A stretch of DNA of 13,064 nt from Pseudomonadota bacterium (lineage in GTDB: Bacteria; Pseudomonadota; Alphaproteobacteria; Micropepsales; Micropepsaceae). The notes under the pieces are model-generated. The model was not told the origin of the DNA. It ran no database searches and saw only the letters and a list, made by a program, of their open reading frames with translations. The position numbers and the translations under genes are program-made. The stretch spans positions 1 through 13,064 of the forward strand of contig JANYBR010000515.1 in NCBI GenBank assembly GCA_025360685.1, given 5' to 3'. Shown here one piece after another: positions 7,529-13,064 of this stretch; positions within the stretch are counted from its first letter, which is position 1, and each line of letters begins with the position of its first letter.

Positions 7529-8017
7529 ATGGATATCAACAAGCTCTGGCAGAACTTCCTTGATACCGTCACGAACCACTATTTCGACCTCAATGGCCGG
7601 GTTGGCCTAACCCAATTCTGGTACTTCGTCCTCGTTCAAATCGCTGTCGCGATCGGGGTCACCATTCTCCAGAGCATTGTTCTGCACGGTGTTCTGACAA
7701 ATTTGTTTGGCCTGGCGATGCTCCTTCCAAACTACGGAATGGCAACACGGCGGCTACAGGATACTGGCCGCAACGGAACGCTGGCTCTGGTCGCGACAGC
7801 CGCGGCCGCGGTCCTTTTTTTGATTGGAGTAGTCGGGATAGTCGGTGGTTTGCTCGGCGCAATCGGCTTCCTACTTCTGTTTGCCACGCTTTGGCTGGTG
7901 GTTTCGATTGTCGCTCTCGTCGCTTGGATTGCACTGATCTACTTCTGTGCCCAGCCGGGGCAAACCGAAGCAAACGCTTATGGCCCGGTGCCGCCAGCTT
8001 TCAATCCGGCCAAGTAA
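7529..8017 (+). CDS. DUF805 family inner-membrane protein
   Basis: 162-residue integral membrane protein of unknown function. All three DUF805 signatures are visible: LNGRVGLTQFWYF (21-33), an AMLLPNYGMATRRLQDTG stretch (63-80) and the C-terminal PGQTEANAYGP (143-152). Hydrophobic segments lie at about 31-53, 55-70, 85-105 and 108-140, fitting about four membrane passes. The start is fixed by AGGAGG at 6 nt. It is a single-gene plus-strand unit between argC and rpsI, both on the minus strand, ending at the hairpin at 8050-8077. No partner suggests a role; DUF805 proteins are often single-gene units. Confidence 0.9.
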   Translation: MDINKLWQNFLDTVTNHYFDLNGRVGLTQFWYFVLVQIAVAIGVTILQSIVLHGVLTNLFGLAMLLPNYGMATRRLQDTGRNGTLALVATAAAAVLFLIGVVGIVGGLLGAIGFLLLFATLWLVVSIVALVAWIALIYFCAQPGQTEANAYGPVPPAFNPAK

Positions 8018-8049
8018 GTTCGACTTTGGCGGGGCGAGCAGAAAATGAA

Positions 8050-8077
8050 ACGGCCGGACGATTACTCGTCCGGCCGT
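8050..8077. terminator. Perfect 12-bp hairpin, probable bidirectional terminator
   Basis: ACGGCCGGACGA, a 4-nt loop TTAC, then the exact reverse complement. On the minus strand it is followed by TTTCATTTTC, a T-rich tail suited to ending rplM-rpsI transcription 23 nt after the rpsI stop. On the plus strand it lies 32 nt after the DUF805 stop and is followed by CTTGATTTCG, a poorer T tract. It insulates rpsI from argC. Confidence 0.85.
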
Positions 8078-8100
8078 CTTGATTTCGAGTTGAACGTGGA

Positions 8101-8595
8101 TCAGCGTTTGCTGAACTGGAAGCTGCGCCGAGCCTTGGGCCGGCCATACTTCTTGCGCTCCACGGCGCGTGGATCGCGCGTCAGGAAGCCGCCGGGCTTG
8201 AGTGCCACGCGCAGGCTAGGCTCGTACGCAACCAACGCGCGCGAGATGCCGTGCCGCACTGCGCCGGCCTGGCCTGAAAGTCCGCCGCCCACGACCGTGA
8301 CGATCACATCGAATTGGCCATCACGGTTTGTGGCGATCAGCGGCTGACGCAGGATCATGCGCAGCACAGGACGTGCAAAATAAACCTTCTCGTCGCGTCC
8401 ATTGACGGTGATCTGCCCCCGGCCCGGCTTGATCCAAACGCGCGCAACCGCATTCTTGCGGCGGCCCGTTGCATAGGCGCGGCCCTTGGAGTCGCGGTTC
8501 GACTTGGGCTGCTCTCCGGCTTCCGCCTTGTCCGCCGTCTTGGCCTTGATCAGCGTGGATTTGAGTTCGCCAAAGCTCTTTACGTCTTCCGCCAT
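8101..8595 (-). CDS. rpsI: 30S ribosomal protein S9
   Basis: Small-subunit ribosomal protein whose C-terminal tail reaches the P-site tRNA. 164 residues: an extension of about 38 residues rich in Lys, Ala and Glu, as in many alphaproteobacterial S9 proteins, then the S9 fold with ATGRRKNAVARVWIKPG (42-58), GGGLSGQAGAVRHGISRAL and the basic C-terminus KKYGRPKARRSFQFSKR, with the expected terminal Lys-Arg. It starts 4 nt after the rplM stop, and its Shine-Dalgarno (AAGGCGAG) lies within the end of rplM, so the two are cotranscribed. The hairpin at 8050-8077 follows. Confidence 0.98.
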   Translation of the reverse strand: MAEDVKSFGELKSTLIKAKTADKAEAGEQPKSNRDSKGRAYATGRRKNAVARVWIKPGRGQITVNGRDEKVYFARPVLRMILRQPLIATNRDGQFDVIVTVVGGGLSGQAGAVRHGISRALVAYEPSLRVALKPGGFLTRDPRAVERKKYGRPKARRSFQFSKR

Positions 8596-8599
8596 GGGC

Positions 8600-9073
8600 C
8601 TAGCTCGCCTTGCGATAGTTGGTGTTCTTGGGATTCATGCTGCCGATATCGACCTTCTCGGGCTGCTGCGCTTCGTGCGGATGCTCCGCACCAGGATAGA
8701 CACGCAGATTCGAGAGTTGTCGGCGGCCAAGCGGCCCACGCGGCAGCATGCGTTCGACGGCTTTGTGCAGCACCCGTTCCGGGAACTTGCCGCGCATGAC
8801 CTCGCCAGCCGTGCGTTCCTTGATGCCGCCGATATAGCCCGTATGGTGGTAGTACACCTTCTTCTTGAGCTTGTTGCCCGTCAGCACGACCTTGGCCGCA
8901 TTGATGACGACGACGTTGTCGCCGCAATCCATGTGGGGCGTGAATGTGGTCTTGTGCTTGCCGCGAAGACGCAGCGCGATGATCGAAGCGAGCCTGCCAA
9001 CGACGAGGCCCTGGGCATCGACGAGGATCCACTTTTTCTCGATCTCGGATGCCTTGGCCGAGTAGGTTTTCAT
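8600..9073 (-). CDS. rplM: 50S ribosomal protein L13
   Basis: Large-subunit ribosomal protein needed early in 50S assembly. 157 residues with the L13 landmarks WILVDAQGLVVGRLAS (15-30), RGKHKTTFTPHMDCGDNVVVIN (37-58), the YYHHTGYIGG stretch, AVERMLPRGPLGR and the late LRVYPGAEHPHEAQQPE. First gene of the rplM-rpsI pair. The ATG is preceded by AGGTCCTGCC, a modest Shine-Dalgarno, and by a strong promoter about 40 bp upstream. Confidence 0.98.
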   Translation of the reverse strand: MKTYSAKASEIEKKWILVDAQGLVVGRLASIIALRLRGKHKTTFTPHMDCGDNVVVINAAKVVLTGNKLKKKVYYHHTGYIGGIKERTAGEVMRGKFPERVLHKAVERMLPRGPLGRRQLSNLRVYPGAEHPHEAQQPEKVDIGSMNPKNTNYRKAS

Positions 9074-9108
9074 GGCAGGACCTATCAGGAAATATAGTTC
9101 GGGCGCGG

Positions 9109-9137
9109 GCTATACGCGGGCCGTTCTGGCACGTCAA
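9109..9137 (-). promoter_or_regulatory. Promoter of rplM-rpsI
   Basis: Minus strand TTGACG (9137-9132), 17-bp spacer, TATAGC (9114-9109). The best sigma70-like promoter in the window. Transcription should start near 9102, giving a leader of about 28 nt. Confidence 0.65.
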
Positions 9138-9152
9138 GCGAAATGGCCGATT

Positions 9153-9180
9153 TTGCTGGGTTTTGTTCATACGGTATCAT
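9153..9180 (+). promoter_or_regulatory. Candidate promoter of the ech-metY operon
   Basis: Plus strand TTGCTG (9153-9158), 16-bp spacer, TATCAT (9175-9180). The -10 matches consensus at five of six positions, the -35 at three, which fits a regulated promoter. Its -10 lies inside the palindrome at 9169-9190. The leader to the ATG at 9292 would be about 105 nt. Confidence 0.4.
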
Positions 9181-9190
9181 ATTACCGTAT
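9169..9190. promoter_or_regulatory. Palindromic operator candidate between rplM and the ech operon
   Basis: ATACGGTA, six bases (TCATAT), then TACCGTAT: perfect 8-bp arms, 22 bp in all, AT-rich in a GC-rich region. The size and symmetry suit a dimeric repressor of TetR or similar type. It covers the putative -10 of the plus-strand operon and lies about 30 bp upstream of the rplM -35, so the ech operon is the more likely target. No regulator gene lies beside it. It has no T tract, so a terminator is unlikely. Confidence 0.5.
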
Positions 9191-9291
9191 TCATGAACTT
9201 GCCGCGAACGTCGCCCGCCCAATTTGGGCCCCGTCTTGACCGCTGGCTCAAACACCGTCAAAGGCGTCAAGATAACCGAGCGGAGATCGAA

Positions 9292-10095
9292 ATGAACGCG
9301 CCGACCGCTGAACCGCTGGTACTCACGGCAAGGGATGGCGCCGTCCTGCGTCTCACGCTGAACAGGGCGAGTGCTCGCAATGCGCTGAGCCAGGCCTTCA
9401 TGGCAGCCTTGCAGGACGCCCTGGACGCCGCGGCATCGGACACGTCAGCTCGAGTGATCGTCATAGCCGCCGACGGCCCAGCCTTTTCGTCGGGCCACGA
9501 TCTCAAAGAGATGACTGCGCGACGAACAGACCCCGACAAAGGCAAGGCGTTCTTCACTGCGCTGTTCCAGCAATGCTCGAAACTCATGCAGACAATCGTA
9601 CGTCACCCCAAGCCGGTGATCGCGCAAATCCAGGGCATCGCAACCGCTGCCGGCTGTCAGCTTGTGGCGAGCTGTGATCTCGCCGTTGCCTCTTCTACAG
9701 CGCGCTTCGCGACACCAGGCGTAAATATCGGGCTGTTCTGTTCGACACCGATGGTGGCGCTGTCGCGTAATGTTTCGCGTAAACACGCCATCGAGATGCT
9801 CCTGACCGGCGAGATGATTTCTGCCGACGAAGCGCATCGCCTCGGCCTGATCAATCGCGTGGTGGCGCCGGAATCACTGGAGGCGGAGACGACCAAGCTG
9901 GCCCAGCTGATCGCCACCAAGCCGCACCGCACACTGAAAATTGGCAAGGAAGCATTCTACAAACAGATCGAGTTGAGCCTCAGCGACGCCTATGACTATG
10001 CCTCGCGTGTCATGACCGAGAACATGCTGGCAGCCGAAGCGGCCGAAGGCATTGGAGCGTTCGTGGAAAAGCGCGAGCCCAAATGGCCGGATTGA
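9292..10095 (+). CDS. Enoyl-CoA hydratase/isomerase family protein, ECHDC3-like, catalytic glutamates absent
   Basis: 267-residue crotonase-fold protein. Acyl-CoA binding and oxyanion-hole regions are present (GPAFSSGHDLKEM, 62-74; QGIATAAGCQLVASCDLAVAS, 114-134). However, the position of rat hydratase Glu144 is Gln123 (GCQL in place of GCEL) and that of Glu164 falls at Gly143 (FATPGVNIG). Both hydration residues are therefore missing, as I recall for the ECHDC3 branch. It should bind an acyl-CoA thioester but is unlikely to be a classical hydratase; the actual reaction is unknown. The ATG at 9292 has GGAG at 6 nt and fits the family start, although the frame stays open to 9049. First gene of a plus-strand run; its stop overlaps the start of the CoA-binding gene. 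Confidence 0.9.
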   Translation: MNAPTAEPLVLTARDGAVLRLTLNRASARNALSQAFMAALQDALDAAASDTSARVIVIAADGPAFSSGHDLKEMTARRTDPDKGKAFFTALFQQCSKLMQTIVRHPKPVIAQIQGIATAAGCQLVASCDLAVASSTARFATPGVNIGLFCSTPMVALSRNVSRKHAIEMLLTGEMISADEAHRLGLINRVVAPESLEAETTKLAQLIATKPHRTLKIGKEAFYKQIELSLSDAYDYASRVMTENMLAAEAAEGIGAFVEKREPKWPD

Positions 10096-10610
10096 TGCCC
10101 CCATATTCTGACGATCTCATCAAATCTATTCTGCGCTCCACAAAAACCATCGCGATGGTCGGCGCGAGCGGCAACGACATGCGGCCGTCCTACTTTGCGA
10201 TGATGTATCTGCTCGCGAAGGGCTACATCGTTCATCCGATCAATCCGGGCATGGCGGGGAAGAAGGTTCTCGGCCAAACCGTCTACGGCTCGCTCAAGGA
10301 TGTCCCCGCGCCCGTCGATATGGTCGATATTTTCCGCATGTCCGATGCAGCGCCCGGCGTCGTGAGGGAAGCGGTGGAGGAAAAGGATCGCCTTGGCATC
10401 AAGGTTATCTGGATGCAGCTTGGCGTCATCAGCGAGGAAGCTGCAGAATTGGCGCGCACTGCCGGACTTACCGTCGTCATGGATCGCTGCCCCAAAATCG
10501 AGCACGGCCGCTTCTCCGGTGAGATTGGCTGGATGGGCGTCAACCGCAAGGTGATCGACAACCGCAAGCCCCTCCTCTTTGGCAAGGGCGGCAACCTGAA
10601 GCGAGTATAA
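10095..10610 (+). CDS. CoA-binding domain protein (YccU-like, CoA_binding_2)
   Basis: 171-residue single-domain Rossmann-like protein of the family related to the CoA-binding part of succinyl-CoA synthetase. Visible marks are KTIAMVGAS (17-25) as the nucleotide loop, VHPINP (46-51), WMQLGV (106-111) and MDRCPKIEH (129-137), with the conserved Cys132 that is characteristic of the family. Function is not established; a role in binding CoA or a related cofactor is inferred from the fold. The ATG at 10095 shares its A with the upstream stop (TGATG), which suggests coupling, and gives the usual N-terminal length. An ATG at 10083 in the same frame would add four residues and cannot be excluded. Followed 10 bp later by the GST gene. 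Confidence 0.88.
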   Translation: MPPYSDDLIKSILRSTKTIAMVGASGNDMRPSYFAMMYLLAKGYIVHPINPGMAGKKVLGQTVYGSLKDVPAPVDMVDIFRMSDAAPGVVREAVEEKDRLGIKVIWMQLGVISEEAAELARTAGLTVVMDRCPKIEHGRFSGEIGWMGVNRKVIDNRKPLLFGKGGNLKRV

Positions 10611-10620
10611 GGCCGTAGCG

Positions 10621-11268
10621 ATGTTGAAGATTTGGGGCCGGCGCAATTCGATCAATGTGCAGAAAGCTATGTGGGCAATCGGCGAACTGGCCGTGCCTCA
10701 CCAGCACATCGACGCGGGTGGACCATTCGGAGGCCTCGACACCGATGAATTCGGGGCCATGAACCCAAACCGCCGCGTTCCGGTTATCGACGACAGCGGA
10801 ACCGTGGTCTGGGAATCGCATGCCATCGTCCGCTATCTCGCGGCCAAATACGGCGTCGGCTCGCTCTGGCCCGAAGACGCGGACGTGCGTGCGCGCGCCG
10901 ACATGTGGATGGAGTGGACCACCGCTGATCTGCAGCCCGCTTTCGTCGGCGGTGTGTTCTGGAACTTCTACCGCACGCCGGAAAATCTGCGGAACTGGAA
11001 CGCGATCCGGCAGGGAATCGCCCGCAGCGCAATCTTGTTTCGCATGCTGGACCATCATCTGGAGGGCCGAAGCTTCGTGGCGGGCGACACGCTCACGATC
11101 GGCGACATCGCAACCGGAGTTCAGCTCTATCGCTATTTCGAACTCGAGATCGACAGGCCGGATCTGCCGAATGTGAAATCCTGGTACGATCGGCTCAAGG
11201 ATCGACCGGCCTATCGCGAACATGTCATGGTGCCGTTCGACGATCTCAAGGGCCGACTGGCTTTCTGA
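10621..11268 (+). CDS. Glutathione S-transferase family protein
   Basis: 215-residue cytosolic GST. The N-terminal thioredoxin-like domain holds WGRRNSINVQKAMW (5-18), in which Ser10 is the candidate glutathione-activating residue, the cis-proline in NRRVPVID (Pro54) and the glutathione gamma-glutamyl contact ESHAIVRYLA (Glu65-Ser66). The all-helical C-terminal domain contains SFVAGDTLTIGDIATG with the N-capping motif needed for folding. Substrate unknown. It lies 10 bp after the CoA-binding gene (AAGG Shine-Dalgarno) and 14 bp before metY, so it is probably cotranscribed with both. Confidence 0.92.
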   Translation: MLKIWGRRNSINVQKAMWAIGELAVPHQHIDAGGPFGGLDTDEFGAMNPNRRVPVIDDSGTVVWESHAIVRYLAAKYGVGSLWPEDADVRARADMWMEWTTADLQPAFVGGVFWNFYRTPENLRNWNAIRQGIARSAILFRMLDHHLEGRSFVAGDTLTIGDIATGVQLYRYFELEIDRPDLPNVKSWYDRLKDRPAYREHVMVPFDDLKGRLAF

Positions 11269-11282
11269 AACGGAGACGAACG

Positions 11283-12554
11283 ATGGCTGACTATGGCTTT
11301 AATACGCTCAGCGTCCACGCCGGTGCCCAGCCCGATCCGGCCACGGGGGCGCGCGCGACTCCGATCTACCAGACCACCGCATTCGTGTTCGAGGACGCCG
11401 ATCATGCCGCCGCTCTGTTCAATCTTCAGGTCTTCGGAAACATCTATTCGCGGATCATGAACCCGACCAATGCGGTTCTCGAAGAGCGTGTCGCCGCCCT
11501 CGAAGGCGGTCGCGCGGCGCTCGCCGTTGCCTCCGGCCACGCTGCCCAGCTTGTCGCGCTTCACACTTTGATGAGCCCCGGCGACGAGATCGTTTCGGCG
11601 CGCCAGCTCTATGGCGGTTCGATCAATCAGTTCAGCCAGGGCTTCGCCAAATTCGACTGGCACGTGAAGTGGGCGGACACGCGCGAACCCGAGACATTCA
11701 AGAAGGCCATCACCTCAAAAACAAAAGCGGTGTTCATCGAAAGCATCGCCAATCCCGGCGGAATCATCAGCGACATCGAGGCCATTGCCGGCATCGCTCA
11801 CGCCGCCGGAGTGCCGCTGATCGTGGACAACACCCTGGCCTCGCCCTATCTGATCCGCCCGATCGAATGGGGGGCCGACATCGTCCTGCATTCGGCGACG
11901 AAATTCCTCGGCGGCCACGGCAATTCGATGGCGGGCATCATCGTCGACTCCGGCAAGTTCAACTGGGGCAGCGGCAAGTATCCGACTTTGAGCGAGCCCT
12001 GCCCGTCCTATCACGGCATGAAGATGTGGGAGACGTTCGGCGACATGGCGTACGCCATCGCCTGCCGCGTTCTGGGATTGCGCGATTTGGGTCCGGCGCT
12101 CTCGCCGATGAATGCGTTCCTCGTTTTGACGGGCATCGAAACATTGCCGCTGCGCATGCAGAAACACTGCGACAACGCTCTTGCCGTGGCACAATGGCTC
12201 AAGAAACATCCCAAGATTTCGTGGGTGAACTATGCCGGGTTGGAGGGCGACCCCTCCTATGGCCTGCACCGCACCTACTGCCCCAAGGGAGCCGGTTCGG
12301 TGTTTACGTTCGGCGTGAAAGGCGGCTACGACGCGGGCGTCAAGATCGTCAACAATGTGAAACTGATCAGCCACCTTGCCAATGTCGGCGACACGCGCAG
12401 CCTCATCATCCATCCGGCGTCCACGACGCATCGACAGCTGGAAGACGAGCAGCGCGCAGCCGCTGGCGCGGGCAACGATGTCGTTCGCGTCTCGATCGGT
12501 ATCGAAAGCGTCGAAGACGTCATCGCGGATCTGGATCAGGCCCTGGCGGCATAG
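11283..12554 (+). CDS. metY: O-acetylhomoserine aminocarboxypropyltransferase (sulfhydrylase)
   Basis: Cys/Met metabolism PLP enzyme of 423 residues that makes homocysteine from O-acetylhomoserine and sulfide, direct sulfhydrylation for methionine synthesis. Marks: FNTLSVHAG (6-14), PIYQTTAFVF (27-36), YSRIMNPT (55-62; Tyr55 and Arg57 contact phosphate of the partner subunit), GGRAALAVASGHAAQ (75-89), VDNTLASPYL (181-190), the PLP lysine Lys207 in HSATKFLGGHGN, and SHLANVGDTRSLIIHPASTTH near the C-terminus. The length of about 420 and the extended central region favour MetY over MetZ or MetB (about 380-400). GGAG lies 7 nt before the ATG. Last gene of the run; its last 19 bp overlap the convergent heme A synthase gene. 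A gene for homoserine O-acetyltransferase is not in the window. Confidence 0.93.
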   Translation: MADYGFNTLSVHAGAQPDPATGARATPIYQTTAFVFEDADHAAALFNLQVFGNIYSRIMNPTNAVLEERVAALEGGRAALAVASGHAAQLVALHTLMSPGDEIVSARQLYGGSINQFSQGFAKFDWHVKWADTREPETFKKAITSKTKAVFIESIANPGGIISDIEAIAGIAHAAGVPLIVDNTLASPYLIRPIEWGADIVLHSATKFLGGHGNSMAGIIVDSGKFNWGSGKYPTLSEPCPSYHGMKMWETFGDMAYAIACRVLGLRDLGPALSPMNAFLVLTGIETLPLRMQKHCDNALAVAQWLKKHPKISWVNYAGLEGDPSYGLHRTYCPKGAGSVFTFGVKGGYDAGVKIVNNVKLISHLANVGDTRSLIIHPASTTHRQLEDEQRAAAGAGNDVVRVSIGIESVEDVIADLDQALAA

Positions 12555-13064
12555 CGCAGCTCGAAAACGTGCCACACCGCGGCACAAAGCAGCAGCGCCG
12601 CCATCAACTGATGCAGCGCCGCCAGAATTTCGGGCGCCTGCAACAGCAGGGTCGCCACGCCGAGGACGACTTGCACGAGCGTCACGTTCAACAACGCATT
12701 TCCGCTGCGGTATACGAATCCCTTCAACTTCGCAGCGCTCTCCAGCCACCAAAGCACGAACACCATCGACGCGACGATGTAGGCGCCGACGCGATGATCG
12801 AACTGCACGGTGCCCGGATTTTCGAAAAAGTTGAGCCACCAGGGCGACTGGAAAAATGCGTCTTCGGGGATCGCTCTGCCGTCCATCAACGGCCATGTAT
12901 TGTAGATCAGTCCCGCGTGAAGTCCCGCGACGAGCGCGCCCAGCAGCATCTGAAGATAAACGAGACCGACAATCGCGAACGACCAGCTGAGGAACGAACC
13001 CGCGTGTGATTGTTTTTCCGGCGCGCGCAGATACTCCAGCGCGGTCCACAGAAATGCCATCAAC
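12536..13064 (-). CDS. ctaA: Heme A synthase (CtaA/COX15), N-terminal part beyond window edge
   Basis: C-terminal 175 residues of a membrane enzyme that oxidises the heme O methyl group to give heme A for aa3-type oxidases. The frame is open to the window edge with no proper start, so about half the protein lies beyond 13064. Visible: a membrane segment (about 24-48 of the fragment), the signature LIYNTWPLMDG (52-62), FENPGTVQFDHRVGAY (80-95) with heme ligand His90, two more membrane segments (95-108 and 124-141) and the last one with His151 in ALHQLMAALLL. The COX15-type family length is about 350. The stop overlaps the end of metY by 19 bp, tail to tail. Confidence 0.93.
   Translation of the reverse strand, partial: LMAFLWTALEYLRAPEKQSHAGSFLSWSFAIVGLVYLQMLLGALVAGLHAGLIYNTWPLMDGRAIPEDAFFQSPWWLNFFENPGTVQFDHRVGAYIVASMVFVLWWLESAAKLKGFVYRSGNALLNVTLVQVVLGVATLLLQAPEILAALHQLMAALLLCAAVWHVFELRYAARA

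Noticed and set aside
9234..9272. Inverted TCTTGAC / GTCAAGA pair with an extra GTCAA copy at 9257-9261
   Set aside because: The arms are short and 25 bp apart with no promoter box between them; this could be chance.
11669..13049. Long open frames of about 445 codons on both strands across metY and the heme A synthase gene
   Set aside because: Each runs through two well-identified genes in other frames, is Arg/His-rich, and has no family motif.
1..13064. Search by eye for mobile elements, CRISPR repeats, defence genes, biosynthetic cluster genes, tRNA and rRNA
   Set aside because: Every major open region resolves into a known housekeeping or common family; no terminal inverted repeats, repeat arrays or transposase motifs were seen.

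Overview
The window looks like an ordinary stretch of chromosomal core genome from an alphaproteobacterium, probably order Hyphomicrobiales (Rhizobiales; Bradyrhizobiaceae/Xanthobacteraceae-like). The reasons are a high-GC coding bias, an S9 protein with the long N-terminal extension common in that class, a class I PHA synthase, an rplM-rpsI pair with argC close by, and a type 2 ArgC. I base the placement on protein character and recalled gene order, not on a search. I saw no IS element, phage gene, CRISPR array, tRNA or rRNA.

Layout. Positions 1-3760 (minus strand): an OmpA-domain envelope protein, an AlaC-type alanine/LL-DAP class aminotransferase and homoserine dehydrogenase (3' end cut by the window edge). 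The last two are joined by a GTGA overlap. Positions 3761-3941: divergent promoter region. Positions 3942-5798 (plus): PHA synthase PhaC with a GTG start and a perfect Shine-Dalgarno. Positions 5785-7361 (minus): argC followed by a PaiB-type FMN-binding protein that starts on the argC stop codon. Positions 7529-8017 (plus): a DUF805 membrane protein, set in the opposite orientation between argC and the ribosomal protein pair. Positions 8050-8077: a perfect 12-bp hairpin, probably a bidirectional terminator. Positions 8101-9073 (minus): rpsI and rplM with a good promoter. Positions 9074-9291: divergent regulatory region holding an 8-bp-arm palindrome. Positions 9292-12554 (plus): a tight run of an enoyl-CoA hydratase-like protein, a CoA-binding-fold protein, a glutathione S-transferase and O-acetylhomoserine sulfhydrylase (metY). 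Positions 12536-13064 (minus): the C-terminal half of heme A synthase, convergent with metY.

Working together: hom supplies homoserine for threonine and methionine. metY turns O-acetylhomoserine into homocysteine, but from a separate operon. argC serves arginine synthesis, phaC carbon storage, rplM/rpsI translation, and CtaA makes heme A for terminal oxidases. No stretch longer than 300 bases lacks a gene; the largest gap is 218 bp (9074-9291).

I did not find a new biological system here. The points most worth a second look are the palindrome over the putative -10 of the ech-metY operon, the hydratase-like protein lacking both catalytic glutamates, and the OmpA-domain protein lacking the usual peptidoglycan-binding aspartate.
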